DNA from: Gammaproteobacteria bacterium
Lineage (GTDB): Bacteria; Pseudomonadota; Gammaproteobacteria; Steroidobacterales; Steroidobacteraceae
Assembly (NCBI GenBank): GCA_028870705.1
Contig: JAGWPD010000222.1
Location: 1 to 43,234 of the forward strand
DNA: 43,234 bases
Direction of reading: 5' to 3'
Below, one piece after another: positions 6,758 through 15,352 of the stretch. Every line of letters begins with the position of its first letter. Position 1 is the stretch's first letter. The notes under the pieces are model-generated. The model saw only the letters and a program-made list of their open reading frames with translations. It searched no databases and was not told the DNA's origin. The position numbers and the translations under genes are program-made.

Positions 6758-7647
6758 GCACGCCACTGTACGGCCTGCTGCTGACCGGCGGCCGGAGCCG
6801 GCGCATGCAGCGCGACAAGGCCACGCTCGATTACGCGGGGCAGCCGCAGCTGGCCCGCGCGCTGGCGTTGCTCGAGCCGCTGGTCACGCGCGCCTTCGTC
6901 TCGGTGCGTGCGGATCAGCTCGCCGACCCGCAGCGCGCCGCGCACGCGTGCATCGCCGACATCATGCCCGGCATGGGTCCAATCGCCGGAATCCATGCCG
7001 CGCTCCACGCCTTCCCAGCGGCCGCCTGGCTGGTGCTGGCCTGCGACCTGCCGTTCCTCGATGCCGCGACGCTCCAGCAACTGATCGCGGCGCGCGACCC
7101 GCGACGGTTGGCGACCGCGTTTCGCAGCAGCCATGACGGCAAGCCCGAACCCTTGTGCGCGATCTTTGAGCCCGCCAGCCTTGGGCCAATCGACGCGTGG
7201 ATAGCGGGCGGACAGCTCTGCCCGCGCAGTTTCCTGGCGGCCGCCGATGTCGCGCTGCTGACGCTGCGCTCGCCGCAGGCCCTCGACAACATCAATACCG
7301 GCGACGAGTACCGCGCCGCCCGCGGTCGGCTGGGCGCCGGTGCCGGCGCGTCGGAGGCCGATGCGGGTAGTGGCGATGGGGATAGTGGCGGCGAGCCGGG
7401 GCCGCAGCGCCAGCTGCAGGTCCGCTATTTCGCACTGCTGCGCGAGCAGGCCGGGCGCCACGACGAGATGCTGAACAGCCGTGCGCGCGACGCGCGCGAA
7501 CTGTACGAAGAGCTGCGCGAACGCCATGGCCTGCTGCTTCGGCCCGAACAGCTGCGCGTGGCCGTCAATGCCGAATTCGCAGATTGGTCGCAACCGCTGC
7601 GCGAGGGCGACAGCGTCGCGTTCCTGCCGCCGGTGGCGGGCGGATGA
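6754..7647 (+). CDS. MobA-MoaD fusion: Moco guanylyltransferase plus MPT synthase small subunit
   Basis: 297 residues with two enzymes in one chain. Residues 1-190 are MobA, which attaches GMP to molybdopterin: LLTGGRSRRMQRDK is the nucleotide-binding loop (with Gln where Gly is usual in RMG), then MGPIAGIHAAL, ACDLPFLD and the closing NINTGDEY. Residues 191-219 are a Gly/Ala/Ser/Asp linker. Residues 220-297 are MoaD, the ubiquitin-like sulfur carrier (QVRYFALLREQAG ... VAFLPPVAGG), with its C-terminal Gly-Gly free for thiocarboxylation. No in-frame ATG or GTG occurs at the MoaD boundary. An out-of-frame GGAGG-ATG at 7352-7363 might be the ghost of a separate start. The start overlaps moaC and the stop overlaps moaE. 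Confidence 0.88.
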   Translation: MSTPLYGLLLTGGRSRRMQRDKATLDYAGQPQLARALALLEPLVTRAFVSVRADQLADPQRAAHACIADIMPGMGPIAGIHAALHAFPAAAWLVLACDLPFLDAATLQQLIAARDPRRLATAFRSSHDGKPEPLCAIFEPASLGPIDAWIAGGQLCPRSFLAAADVALLTLRSPQALDNINTGDEYRAARGRLGAGAGASEADAGSGDGDSGGEPGPQRQLQVRYFALLREQAGRHDEMLNSRARDARELYEELRERHGLLLRPEQLRVAVNAEFADWSQPLREGDSVAFLPPVAGG

Positions 7648-8162
7648 GCGCCTTCCGCCTGAGCGGCATGGCGTTCGATACGGCCGCGCTGCGTGCCGAG
7701 CTCGCCGATCCCGGCTGCGGCGGCTACGCCTCGTTCGAAGGCTGGGTGCGCGATCACAACGAGGGCCAGCCGGTCACGCGGCTCGAGTACGAGGCGTTCG
7801 CGCCGCTGGCGCAGCGCGAGGGCGAGCGCATCATCGCCGAGGCGCTCGCGCAGTTCGGGCTGCGCGGCGCGATGTGCGTGCATCGGGTGGGCGCGCTCGC
7901 GCTCGGCGAGATTGCCGTCTGGATCGGCGTCGCGGCGCCGCACCGCGACGAGGCCTTCCGCGGTTGCCGCTACATCATCGATGAAGTGAAGCATCGGCTG
8001 CCGATCTGGAAAAAAGAGCACTACGCCAACGGGGATTCCGGCTGGGTCAACTGCGAACGCTGTGCCGCCGCCCCGCTCCACGCGGACCACCCTGGCGCAA
8101 CGGCTGCGGCCCCGGGCCATGGGCCGCACCATTCGCCGCACGTTCACGGGAAGCCGCGCTAG
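7644..8162 (+). CDS. moaE: molybdopterin synthase catalytic subunit MoaE
   Basis: MoaE transfers sulfur from the MoaD thiocarboxylate to cPMP to make molybdopterin. It has 172 residues from ATG 7644, which overlaps the stop of the MobA-MoaD gene. Family motifs are GGYASFEGWVRDHNEG, LEYEAFAPLA, CVHRVGALALGE, and RYIIDEVKHRLPIWKKE with the catalytic lysines. The last ~25 residues are a His-rich tail (HHSPHVHG and other His) that most MoaE proteins lack. This tail overlaps, on the opposite strand, the 3' end of the membrane protein gene at 8047-8616. It is the last gene of the Moco operon. Confidence 0.94.
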   Translation: MSAFRLSGMAFDTAALRAELADPGCGGYASFEGWVRDHNEGQPVTRLEYEAFAPLAQREGERIIAEALAQFGLRGAMCVHRVGALALGEIAVWIGVAAPHRDEAFRGCRYIIDEVKHRLPIWKKEHYANGDSGWVNCERCAAAPLHADHPGATAAAPGHGPHHSPHVHGKPR

Positions 8163-8616
8163 CGCGGCGCGAGTGCACCAGCAGCGGCAGCAACAGCGCC
8201 AGGCCAAGGGCCCAGTGCAGCACGGCGAGCGCTGGCTGGAACTCCGCGCTGGTCACGAACAACTGCGCGCAGCCGGCGACGACCAGGACCGCGAGCAGGA
8301 ACGTCAGCAGCCAGCCGCTGGCGATGCGCCGCCCGCTGCCGGCCGCGCCGGCATGTCGTCCAGCGAACCAGCCCAGCAGGAACAGCGCCAGCAGCGCCAT
8401 CACCCCGTGCGCCAACACTACCGGCGCCTCGAGCGGATGCCGGACGATGCCGAATTCGTCGGCTTGCGCGAACAGGTAGTGCAGCGCCAGCCAGAGCGCG
8501 CCGCTCAGCCACAGCGCCGCCAGCGTCGCCAGCAGCGCCGCACTGATGCGGCGCGACAGGCGGGCACCGTACTCGCCGGCAAACTCGGCGGAAATCCTGC
8601 CGACGCGCCGGATCAT
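8047..8616 (-). CDS. four-helix membrane protein, possible b-type cytochrome partner of the FMN protein
   Basis: 189 residues from ATG 8616, which overlaps the stop of the FMN-binding gene (ATGA on the minus strand). About four transmembrane helices are visible (from LLATLAALWLSGALWLAL; from VVLAHGVMALLALFLLGW; from WLLTFLLAVLVVAGCAQLF; from LHWALGLALLLPLLVH). Several His lie at helix ends (LHYLF, RHPLE, LAHGV, LHWAL, LVHSRR), a pattern that could bind haem b. I assign no family firmly. Its place in the operon suggests that it passes electrons across the membrane to the FMN protein, which is inference. The C-terminal ~38 residues are antisense to moaE and may be a read-through tail. Confidence 0.7.
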   Translation of the reverse strand: MIRRVGRISAEFAGEYGARLSRRISAALLATLAALWLSGALWLALHYLFAQADEFGIVRHPLEAPVVLAHGVMALLALFLLGWFAGRHAGAAGSGRRIASGWLLTFLLAVLVVAGCAQLFVTSAEFQPALAVLHWALGLALLLPLLVHSRRASAASRERAANGAAHGPGPQPLRQGGPRGAGRRHSVRS

Positions 8617-9185
8617 CCGGGCGCACCCGCTCCGTCCCGCAGCAGCAGCTGCCACAGCGCCGCCAGGTAGCGCACGCCGGCGGTCAGGTGCTCGCAGGAG
8701 AGCGTCGCGCCCGCGATGTTGCGGATATCGATCGCCGGACGGAGCGTGGCGCCATTGCTCCGATGGGCGAATTGCGCGCGCCAGGCGGCGTTGCGCACTT
8801 CGCCGCCGTGGCTTTCGCGGTAGCTCATGATCTCGGGTGCGCGCAGGCTGCCATCCGCGTTGATGCCAAGCGCGTAGTCGATGAAATCCTGCCGGCCGAC
8901 CACTTCATCGGTGAAGAAGAATCCCAGTTCACCATCGCGCCCGAACACGCGCCAGGCGGCGAGCCTGCCGCGCGCCGGCTGGACGCCGGCCAACGCGGCG
9001 ATGGCCTTGAGCTGCGCCGCGGTCGGCTGCAGCGCGACGGCGGCGAAGCGCAGCGCGTCCGGGAAGATCGCCCGCTGCGCATCCGCCAGTGAGAGGTAAT
9101 CCGCGGCAATGACGGCAGGCGCAGGCGCAAGCAAAGCGAATGCGCATCCGCTCGCGAGCTGCCAGGAACGCCGATCAGAATGCAT
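8613..9185 (-). CDS. secreted FMN-binding domain protein (covalent FMN)
   Basis: 190 residues. Residues 1-27 are a Sec signal peptide (ending AVIA-A), so the protein is periplasmic. The rest is an FMN_bind-type domain, with YRESHGGEVRN and the C-terminal motif IAGATLS, in which Thr161 is the expected residue for phosphoester-linked FMN. ApbE enzymes place FMN on such Thr residues, and an apbE gene lies on the other side of the same promoter. The gene overlaps the porin gene upstream by 11 nt and the membrane protein gene downstream by 4 nt, so the three form one operon. Role: a periplasmic one-electron carrier or reductase; the electron acceptor is unknown. Confidence 0.8.
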   Translation of the reverse strand: MHSDRRSWQLASGCAFALLAPAPAVIAADYLSLADAQRAIFPDALRFAAVALQPTAAQLKAIAALAGVQPARGRLAAWRVFGRDGELGFFFTDEVVGRQDFIDYALGINADGSLRAPEIMSYRESHGGEVRNAAWRAQFAHRSNGATLRPAIDIRNIAGATLSCEHLTAGVRYLAALWQLLLRDGAGAPG

Positions 9186-10548
9186 AACCCAGGCCCAGGT
9201 CGAAGCGGTCGCCGGCGCTCCCGCCGCTCACATCCACATAGTCGGTCTTGAATACGACGCCGGGCGCGAACTCCAGCTGCACGCCGGCGGTATACGCCGT
9301 CTGGTCCGCGCGCGCCGGCGGCGGCGTGCCGGAACCGGAGGCCGCGTATCCGGAGCCGGTGTTGAAGCGTTCGACACGCGCGAACGGGATGAGCGGCCAC
9401 GAGCGACCCACGCGACCCCGCCAGGCGGCTTCGAGATAGGCGCCGTAGAAATCCTCGGGCACCAGCGTCGCATCGTCCAGCTGCGCGGCAAGTGCCGCAT
9501 TCAGCGCCGCCGTGCCCGAGATATGGCCGCGCGCGTACAGCGCCGCCAGGTCCCAGGCGCCAGGCTGCCAGCGCGCGTGGCCTTCCCAGAGCAGCACGCG
9601 GCTGCCGGGCATGCCCGGCTGGCGCTGCGAGGCGCCGCCGCCGAATACCGAGGCGCCGAGGCGCAGGCCGGGGATGCCGGTGTAGTTAGCCGCGAGATAC
9701 GCGGAGGGTTGCGCGGCGCGCGCCAGCGCCAGTTCCTGGTGGATCGAGCCGAGCGGCGATTGCGTTCCGGCGCTGGAAGCGGGGTCCCACTTCGACAGGT
9801 TGAAGCCCGTGGTCACGCCGGCGTCCCAGCGCAGCCCGCGGGTCGTGTTGCCCTGGAAGCCCACGCCGCCTTCGCGCCACGTACTGGGTATGATCTCGGT
9901 CTCGACGATATTGCGGAACACGCCGTAGTAGCGGGTCGGTTCGTGGTTCTCATTGAGCAGACCGCTCGGGATCAGGAACAGCCCGGCGCGCACGCGGGCC
10001 GCGCCGTTGAGCTCGTGCTCGATGTAGGCCTGCTCGATCGCGACCTCGCCCGGGTCGCCCGCCGATGAGACTGCATGTTCGATCTCGAGCTCGCTCTCGA
10101 GGCGGGTCCGTTCATCGAACCGGTAACCGGTGCCGATGACGAAGCGACCGAGGTCCGCGCGCGCCGCCGAAGGATCCTCGCTCGGGCGCGTGTAGTTGAG
10201 CTCGCCATAGCCGAACCAGGTCAGCGCTGGCCGCGCCTCCGTCGCGCCGGGGGGTAGCGCACTCGAGGCGCCATCTGCGGTTGCCGCGCCGGCTGGATTC
10301 GCCGCAGCGGCTGCGGACGCGGCAGGCTTGGCGGCCGCAGCGTCGCTGGCCCGCATCTGCGCCAGTTGTGCCTTCAGTTCCTGCAGCTCGGACTCCAGAG
10401 TCGCGACCCTGGCCTCTAGCCCGGTGGCAGTCGCCGCATGGACTGGAATAGACGTGTTGATGACGGCGAGCCCGAGGGCCACCACCAATAGACATCTTTG
10501 ACTAATCAGCTGCTTACGCGGGAAATCTGTCATCAGCGTGGACTCCAT
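9175..10548 (-). CDS. outer-membrane porin-like protein, Fur-regulated
   Basis: About 457 residues from ATG 10548; ATG 10533 is an alternative. It has a signal peptide (core LLVVALGLAVI, ending VHA-A), then a short coiled coil (LEARVATLESELQELKAQLAQM) typical of trimeric phosphate- or zinc-type porins, then an Ala-rich spacer. The remainder is a beta-barrel with alternating residues that ends in LGLGYAF (C-terminal Phe). ELNYTRPSEDPSAARADLGRF and similar strands resemble OprP/OprO-like or related porin families, but substrate specificity cannot be read. As first gene of the Fur-box operon it probably admits an iron form, a flavin or a chelate. Confidence 0.8.
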   Translation of the reverse strand: MESTLMTDFPRKQLISQRCLLVVALGLAVINTSIPVHAATATGLEARVATLESELQELKAQLAQMRASDAAAAKPAASAAAAANPAGAATADGASSALPPGATEARPALTWFGYGELNYTRPSEDPSAARADLGRFVIGTGYRFDERTRLESELEIEHAVSSAGDPGEVAIEQAYIEHELNGAARVRAGLFLIPSGLLNENHEPTRYYGVFRNIVETEIIPSTWREGGVGFQGNTTRGLRWDAGVTTGFNLSKWDPASSAGTQSPLGSIHQELALARAAQPSAYLAANYTGIPGLRLGASVFGGGASQRQPGMPGSRVLLWEGHARWQPGAWDLAALYARGHISGTAALNAALAAQLDDATLVPEDFYGAYLEAAWRGRVGRSWPLIPFARVERFNTGSGYAASGSGTPPPARADQTAYTAGVQLEFAPGVVFKTDYVDVSGGSAGDRFDLGLGYAF

Positions 10549-10558
10549 TCGGGCTCTG

Positions 10559-10587
10559 TTGCGAATGAGAATGATTCTTACTAAGAT
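10559..10587 (+). promoter_or_regulatory. apbE promoter, sigma70-type
   Basis: TTGCGA (10559-10564), 17-bp spacer, TAAGAT (10582-10587). The predicted transcription start is about 10594, which is the A of the apbE ATG, so the message may be leaderless. The Fur box fills the spacer. Confidence 0.55.
10566..10580. promoter_or_regulatory. Fur box
   Basis: TGAGAAT-G-ATTCTTA, a 7-1-7 inverted repeat close to the Fur consensus TGATAAT-N-ATTATCA (13 of 15 arm and centre positions fit by eye, with G for T and CT for AT changes). It overlaps the -10 of the porin promoter and the spacer of the apbE promoter, so one dimer pair could repress both directions when iron is plentiful. Confidence 0.7.
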
Positions 10588-10602
10588 TAACCCATGTGTC
10601 AA
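10574..10602 (-). promoter_or_regulatory. porin operon promoter, sigma70-type
   Basis: On the minus strand: a perfect TTGACA (plus 10597-10602), 16-bp spacer, TAAGAA(T) (plus 10574-10580). The -35 lies inside the first apbE codons. The leader to the porin ATG 10548 is about 20 nt. Confidence 0.6.
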
Positions 10603-11364
10603 GAACGGGTGGTCGCTCGGCTACGTCAGGCGATGGGAACGCTCATTGCGCTGGAGGCCCGCGCGCCAGACACCGCTACGGCAGAGCGGGCCGTCGATGC
10701 TGGCTACGCGGCCGTTCAATGCGTCGATCGGCTGCTGCACCCCACGCGTCGCGGCAGCGAGCTGGCCCTGCTGAATGGTTCGCCCCCAGGCACGCGCCGG
10801 CACCTGGACCCGTGGACGGCCTTCCTCCTGCGGCTTTGCCGCGAACTGTGCCTGCAGTCCGACGGGATCTTCGAACCCGCGCTGCCCGGCCAGGGTTCGA
10901 TCCGCGACTGGGAACCGCTCGGGAGCCGCGGCGTTTGGCTGCGCCGCCGAGCGCGCATCGACCTCGGCGGCATCGCCAAGGGCTACGCGATCGACCAGGC
11001 GATTGCGGCCATGCGCAGGGCGGGCGCGCATGCCGGCCTCGCCAACGCCGGCGGCGATCTGCGGGTATACGGAGCGACGTGCTGGCAGGTCATGTGGCGC
11101 AACCCGCGCGGAAACCCGCACGAGTTGTCGCTGCGCAATCTCGCGCTGGCCGCCAGTGGCGACAGTGGCGAAGCGCAGCCGAACGAACATCGCGGCTACT
11201 ACCGGCGCGGTGAACGCGCGCGCCCCGCTCCACCGCGCGCGACCGCGGTCATCGCGCCGAGCGCCGCACTCGCCGACGCCCTGACCAAGGTGCAGATGTT
11301 TGCCGCGCCGGCGCGCGCCGCCGCGCTGCTGGCGCGCTATCGCGCCCGCGCCCTCAGGCCCTGA
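10594..11364 (+). CDS. apbE: FAD:protein FMN transferase (ApbE family)
   Basis: ApbE takes FMN from FAD and links it to Thr/Ser of target proteins. It has 256 residues. Visible features: the N-terminal [13 protein letters not shown] (the MGT motif of the family), [13 protein letters not shown] (the FAD/Mg-binding core), [11 protein letters not shown] and the C-terminal [11 protein letters not shown] with the metal-binding Asp. It is slightly short for the family, and no signal peptide or lipobox is visible, whereas ApbE is usually exported. Modification of the FMN-binding partner might therefore occur before export or by an unusual route. It is divergent from the porin/FMN operon under the same Fur box, which points to that FMN protein as the substrate. 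The last 11 nt overlap proA (convergent). Confidence 0.88.
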   Translation: MCQERVVARLRQAMGTLIALEARAPDTATAERAVDAGYAAVQCVDRLLHPTRRGSELALLNGSPPGTRRHLDPWTAFLLRLCRELCLQSDGIFEPALPGQGSIRDWEPLGSRGVWLRRRARIDLGGIAKGYAIDQAIAAMRRAGAHAGLANAGGDLRVYGATCWQVMWRNPRGNPHELSLRNLALAASGDSGEAQPNEHRGYYRRGERARPAPPRATAVIAPSAALADALTKVQMFAAPARAAALLARYRARALRP

Positions 11365-12622
11365 CCTGCCCCGACCCGCGCACCACGTACTTGTAGCTGG
11401 TGAGCTGCTCGACGCCGACTGGTCCGCGGGCATGGAAACGATCGGTGGAAATGCCGATCTCGGCGCCCATGCCGAACTCGCCGCCATCGGCGAACTGCGT
11501 CGAAGCGTTGTGGAGCACGATCGCACTGTCGACGCGTGCGAGAAAACGCTCGGCGCTCGCGCCATTGGCCGTGACGATCGATTCGGTATGCGACGAGCCG
11601 TAGCGGGCGATGTGCGCGATCGCGCCGTCGACCCCGTCGACGAATGCCGCCGCGATGATCGCATCCAGGTATTCCGTGTACCAATCCTGTTCGCCGGCAG
11701 CGCGGATCCTGGCATCGCCCAGTTGTGCGCGCAGGCCGGCGTCCGCGCGCACCTCGCAGCCGGCCTCCAGCAGCGCTGCGACCAGCAACTGCGTCAGCGC
11801 CGCCGGCGCGCCGCGATCGATCAGCAGCGTCTCGGCCGCCCCGCACACGCCGGTACGACGGAGCTTCGAATTGAGCACGATCGCGCGCGCCATCTGCGGG
11901 TCCGCGTCGCGGTCCACATACACGTGGCAATTGCCCTCGAGGTGACCGATCACCGGCACCCGCGCCTCGGCCTGCACGCGCGCGACCAGACTCCGGCCGC
12001 CGCGCGGCACCAGCACGTCGATGTAGTCGCGCATGCCACCAAGCATCTCGCCGACCGCGGCGCGATCAGCGGTCGGCACGAGCTGGATGCACTCGGCGGC
12101 CAGCCCCGCGGCTGCGAGGCCGGCGCGCAGGCACGCGTGGATGGCCGCGTTCGAGCGGCCGCTCTCCGAGCCGCCGCGCAGGATCGCCGCGTTGCCCGAC
12201 TTGAGGCAGAGCGCGCCGGCATCGGCCGTGACGTTCGGGCGGCTCTCATAAATGATGCCCACTACTCCCAACGGAACCAACACTCGTTGTATGCGCAGCG
12301 CATTCGGCCGCGTCCATTCCGCGGCCACCTTGCCGAGCGGATCTGGCAGCTGCGCCACCTGTTCGAGGCCGAGGGCCATCGCCTCGACACGTGGCTCATC
12401 GAGCTGCAACCGGTCGAGGAGCGCCGCCCCCAGGCCCGCCGCGCGCGCCCCGGCGACGTCAGCTGCATTGGCTGCCAGTATCGCGCCGCGCTGTGCACGC
12501 AGCGCGGCCGCCGCGCCCAGCAGCGCGCGGTTCCTGGTCGCCTCATCCGCCTGTGCGAGCTGAGCCGCCGCCGATACCGCGGCCTGCCCCATCGATTTCA
12601 TCAATGCCGCGATTTCATTCAT
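11354..12622 (-). CDS. proA: gamma-glutamyl phosphate reductase ProA
   Basis: The second step of proline synthesis: NADPH-dependent reduction of gamma-glutamyl phosphate to the semialdehyde. It has 422 residues of the aldehyde dehydrogenase fold. Motifs: [44 protein letters not shown] and the catalytic Cys in [14 protein letters not shown]. The C-terminal [17 protein letters not shown] is characteristic. It overlaps proB by 8 nt, as expected for the proBA operon, and is convergent with apbE. Confidence 0.96.
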   Translation of the reverse strand: MNEIAALMKSMGQAAVSAAAQLAQADEATRNRALLGAAAALRAQRGAILAANAADVAGARAAGLGAALLDRLQLDEPRVEAMALGLEQVAQLPDPLGKVAAEWTRPNALRIQRVLVPLGVVGIIYESRPNVTADAGALCLKSGNAAILRGGSESGRSNAAIHACLRAGLAAAGLAAECIQLVPTADRAAVGEMLGGMRDYIDVLVPRGGRSLVARVQAEARVPVIGHLEGNCHVYVDRDADPQMARAIVLNSKLRRTGVCGAAETLLIDRGAPAALTQLLVAALLEAGCEVRADAGLRAQLGDARIRAAGEQDWYTEYLDAIIAAAFVDGVDGAIAHIARYGSSHTESIVTANGASAERFLARVDSAIVLHNASTQFADGGEFGMGAEIGISTDRFHARGPVGVEQLTSYKYVVRGSGQVRA

Positions 12623-13775
12623 GGCGCAGGATCACCAGGTCGTCGCGGTGGATCAGTTCCTCGCGGCCGCGATATCCGAGCAACGCTTCGATCTCGCCGC
12701 TCCGCCGGCCCAGTATCTTGGCAGTGTCGGCGTCCGAATAGCCGGCGATGCCGCGCGCCACCTCGCGCCCCTCGCCGTCCATGACACTGACCGTGTCACC
12801 CGACTCGAAGCGGCCCAGCGTGCCCGTGACTCCGGCCGGCAGCAGGCTCTTGCCCGCGAGCAGCGCGCGCTTGGCGCCGCCGTCGATGTGCACTGCGCCG
12901 GCGGGCCGCAGCGTGCCGGCAATCCATTGCTTGCGCGCCGCGACCGGAGTCGAGGCCGGCATGAACCAGGTGCAGCGCGCACCGGCTTCGATGCGCTTGA
13001 GCGGATGCCGGTGCCGGCCAGCGGCGATGCACATGTGGCAGCCTGCACCGACGGCGATCCGCGCGGCCGCGATCTTGGTGGCCATGCCACCCGAACCCAT
13101 GTTCGAGGCCGAGCCGCCGCCCATGGCCTCGATCTCGGGCGTGATCTGCGCCACCTGCCCGATGAAGCGGGCGGCGCCGTCGCGATTGGGATCGGCGGTG
13201 TAGAGCCCGTCGACGTCCGACAGCAGCACCAGGCAGTCGGCGCTGGTCATCTGCGCAACGCGCGCCGCCAGGCGGTCATTGTCGCCATAGCGGATCTCGG
13301 CGGTCGCCACGGTGTCGTTCTCGTTGATCACCGGAATCGCGCCCAGCGCGAGCAGTGATTCCAGCGTCGCGCGCGCGTTGAGGTAACGCGTGCGCTGCTC
13401 GCTGTCCTCGAGCGTCAACAGCACCTGCGCGACCGTCACCTCGTGCGCCTCCAGCAGTTCCTTGTAGGCATGCGCCAGGCGGATCTGGCCCACCGCGGCG
13501 GCGGCCTGGCTTTCCTCGAGCCGCAACGCCCCGGTGGCCAGGCCCAGGTGGCGGCGCCCCAGTGCGATCGCGCCCGAGGATACCAGCAACACCAGCTGGC
13601 CGCGGCGGCGCAGCCGCAACAGGTCTTCGACCAGCGACTCCAGCCAGGCGCGATTGAGGCGCCCGCTCCGCGGATCGACCAGCAGCGCGGAGCCCACCTT
13701 GACGACCACGCGCCGGGCGTCGGCCAGGGGGCTGCGCGGCCTGGCGCCGCCGGACTTGTCGGAATGCGTGGTCAA
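12615..13775 (-). CDS. proB: glutamate 5-kinase ProB with PUA domain
   Basis: Phosphorylates glutamate to open proline synthesis, and is the usual feedback point for proline. It has 386 residues from TTG 13775. Residues about 20-275 are the amino acid kinase domain ([78 protein letters not shown]). Residues about 290-380 are a PUA domain ([25 protein letters not shown]). It is divergent from the cbb3 oxidase operon, with 122 bp between. Confidence 0.96.
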   Translation of the reverse strand: MTTHSDKSGGARPRSPLADARRVVVKVGSALLVDPRSGRLNRAWLESLVEDLLRLRRRGQLVLLVSSGAIALGRRHLGLATGALRLEESQAAAAVGQIRLAHAYKELLEAHEVTVAQVLLTLEDSEQRTRYLNARATLESLLALGAIPVINENDTVATAEIRYGDNDRLAARVAQMTSADCLVLLSDVDGLYTADPNRDGAARFIGQVAQITPEIEAMGGGSASNMGSGGMATKIAAARIAVGAGCHMCIAAGRHRHPLKRIEAGARCTWFMPASTPVAARKQWIAGTLRPAGAVHIDGGAKRALLAGKSLLPAGVTGTLGRFESGDTVSVMDGEGREVARGIAGYSDADTAKILGRRSGEIEALLGYRGREELIHRDDLVILRHE

Positions 13776-13784
13776 TTGCGGTCA

Positions 13785-13821
13785 GTACGTAGGAATGACA
13801 CGGGAACTTAAGTGTACCTAC
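13785..13821 (+). promoter_or_regulatory. candidate FixJ-binding region upstream of ccoN
   Basis: GTACGTAG at 13785-13792 is an exact match to the rhizobial FixJ core consensus GTAMGTAG as I recall it. A weaker copy GTACCTAC (6 of 8) lies at 13814-13821, and the palindrome ACTTAAGT sits between them. The distance to the ccoN ATG is about 113 bp, suitable for an activator. FixL and FixJ are encoded at the end of the same locus. An 8-mer can occur by chance in 43 kb, and no FNR box (TTGAT-N4-ATCAA) is seen in this intergenic region. Confidence 0.4.
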
Positions 13822-13897
13822 GGATTCGCGCCGGCACAGCCTTGGCGGAACATTTGCCGGCCCGCGAGCGGCGCCCACTACAGCGGCGGAGAGCACA

Positions 13898-15337
13898 ATG
13901 GCCGAGGGAACCCCAGCTGCGCAGTCCGGAACGAACTACAACGACCGGGTGGTGCGCCAGTTTGCGCTGATGACGATCGTCTGGGGCGTGGTCGGCATGA
14001 CCGTGGGGTTGCTGCTGGCTGCGCAACTCATCTGGCCGGCGCTGAACTTCGACACGCCGTGGCTGACCTACAGCCGGTTGCGCCCGCTCCACACCAACGC
14101 GGTGATCTTCGCCTTCGGCGGTTCGGCGCTGTTCGCGACCTCTTATTACATCGTACAGCGCACCTGTCATGTGCGGCTGGTCTCGGACCGGCTCGCCGCC
14201 TTCACGTTCTGGGGCTGGCAGCTGGTCATCGTGCTCGCAGCAGTCACGCTGCCGCTCGGCATCACCACCAGCAAGGAATATGCAGAACTCGAGTGGCCAA
14301 TCGATATCCTGATCGCCATCGTGTGGGTGGCGTACGCCTTCGTGTTCATCGGCACGCTGGCGATCCGTCGCGTCAGGCACATCTACGTCGCCAACTGGTT
14401 CTTCGCGGCCTTCATCATCACGGTCGCGGTGCTGCACATCGTCAACAGCGCCGAGATCCCGGTGACGCTGACCAAGTCGTATCCGGTCTACGCGGGCACG
14501 GTCGATGCGATGGTGGAGTGGTGGTACGGCCACAATGCGGTGGGCTTCTTCCTGACCGCCGGGTTCCTCGGGATGATGTACTACTTCGTGCCCAAGCAGG
14601 CCGGCCGGCCGGTGTATTCGTACCGGCTGTCGGTGGTGCACTTCTGGTCGCTGATCTCGATATATATGTGGGCTGGCCCGCACCACCTGCACTACACGAC
14701 GCTGCCCGACTGGGCGCAGTCGCTCGGCATGGTGTTCAGCCTGATGCTGCTCGCCCCATCGTGGGGCGGGATGATCAACGGGATCATGACGCTCTCGGGA
14801 GCGTGGCATAAGCTGCGCACCGATCCGATCCTCAAGTTCCTGATCGTCTCGCTGTCCTTCTACGGCATGTCGACCTTCGAAGGGCCGATGATGTCGATCA
14901 AGACCGTCAACGCGCTCTCGCATTACACCGACTGGACCATCGGCCACGTGCATTCCGGCGCGCTCGGCTGGGTGGCGATGGTCACGATCGGCTGCCTGTA
15001 CGCGCTGATCCCGCGGCTGTACGGCCGCACCAGCATGTGGAGCACGCGCCTGATCGACTGGCACTTCTGGACCACCACCATCGGCATCGTGCTTTACATC
15101 GCCGCGATGTGGATCGCCGGCGTTATGCAGGGCCTGATGTGGCGCTCGACCAATCCGGACGGCACGCTGACCTACACCTTCGTCGAGGCGCTGCAGGCGA
15201 CCCACCCGTTCTACATCGTGCGGCTGTGCGGCGGCGCGCTGGTGCTCGCCGGCATGTTCCTGATGATCTACAACGTGCGCCGCACGCTGCAGGAGCGCGG
15301 CGCGCCGATCGACCAGCCCGTCCTGGCGCCGGCCTGA
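13898..15337 (+). CDS. ccoN: cytochrome c oxidase cbb3-type subunit I
   Basis: Catalytic subunit of the high-affinity cbb3 oxidase in the inner membrane. It reduces oxygen to water at the haem b3-CuB centre and pumps protons. It has 479 residues with about 12 transmembrane helices. Metal ligands are visible in [10 protein letters not shown] (low-spin haem), [11 protein letters not shown] and [10 protein letters not shown] (CuB and active site), and [11 protein letters not shown] (the two His for haem b3 and low-spin haem). The RBS is GGCGGAGAG before ATG 13898. It is first in the ccoNOQP-GHIS operon. Confidence 0.97.
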   Translation: MAEGTPAAQSGTNYNDRVVRQFALMTIVWGVVGMTVGLLLAAQLIWPALNFDTPWLTYSRLRPLHTNAVIFAFGGSALFATSYYIVQRTCHVRLVSDRLAAFTFWGWQLVIVLAAVTLPLGITTSKEYAELEWPIDILIAIVWVAYAFVFIGTLAIRRVRHIYVANWFFAAFIITVAVLHIVNSAEIPVTLTKSYPVYAGTVDAMVEWWYGHNAVGFFLTAGFLGMMYYFVPKQAGRPVYSYRLSVVHFWSLISIYMWAGPHHLHYTTLPDWAQSLGMVFSLMLLAPSWGGMINGIMTLSGAWHKLRTDPILKFLIVSLSFYGMSTFEGPMMSIKTVNALSHYTDWTIGHVHSGALGWVAMVTIGCLYALIPRLYGRTSMWSTRLIDWHFWTTTIGIVLYIAAMWIAGVMQGLMWRSTNPDGTLTYTFVEALQATHPFYIVRLCGGALVLAGMFLMIYNVRRTLQERGAPIDQPVLAPA

Positions 15338-15352
15338 GGGAGTGCGCGGCAA

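Noticed and set aside
13776-13897. FNR/FixK box (TTGAT-N4-ATCAA) before ccoN
   Set aside because: Searched by eye on both strands; no site with acceptable similarity.
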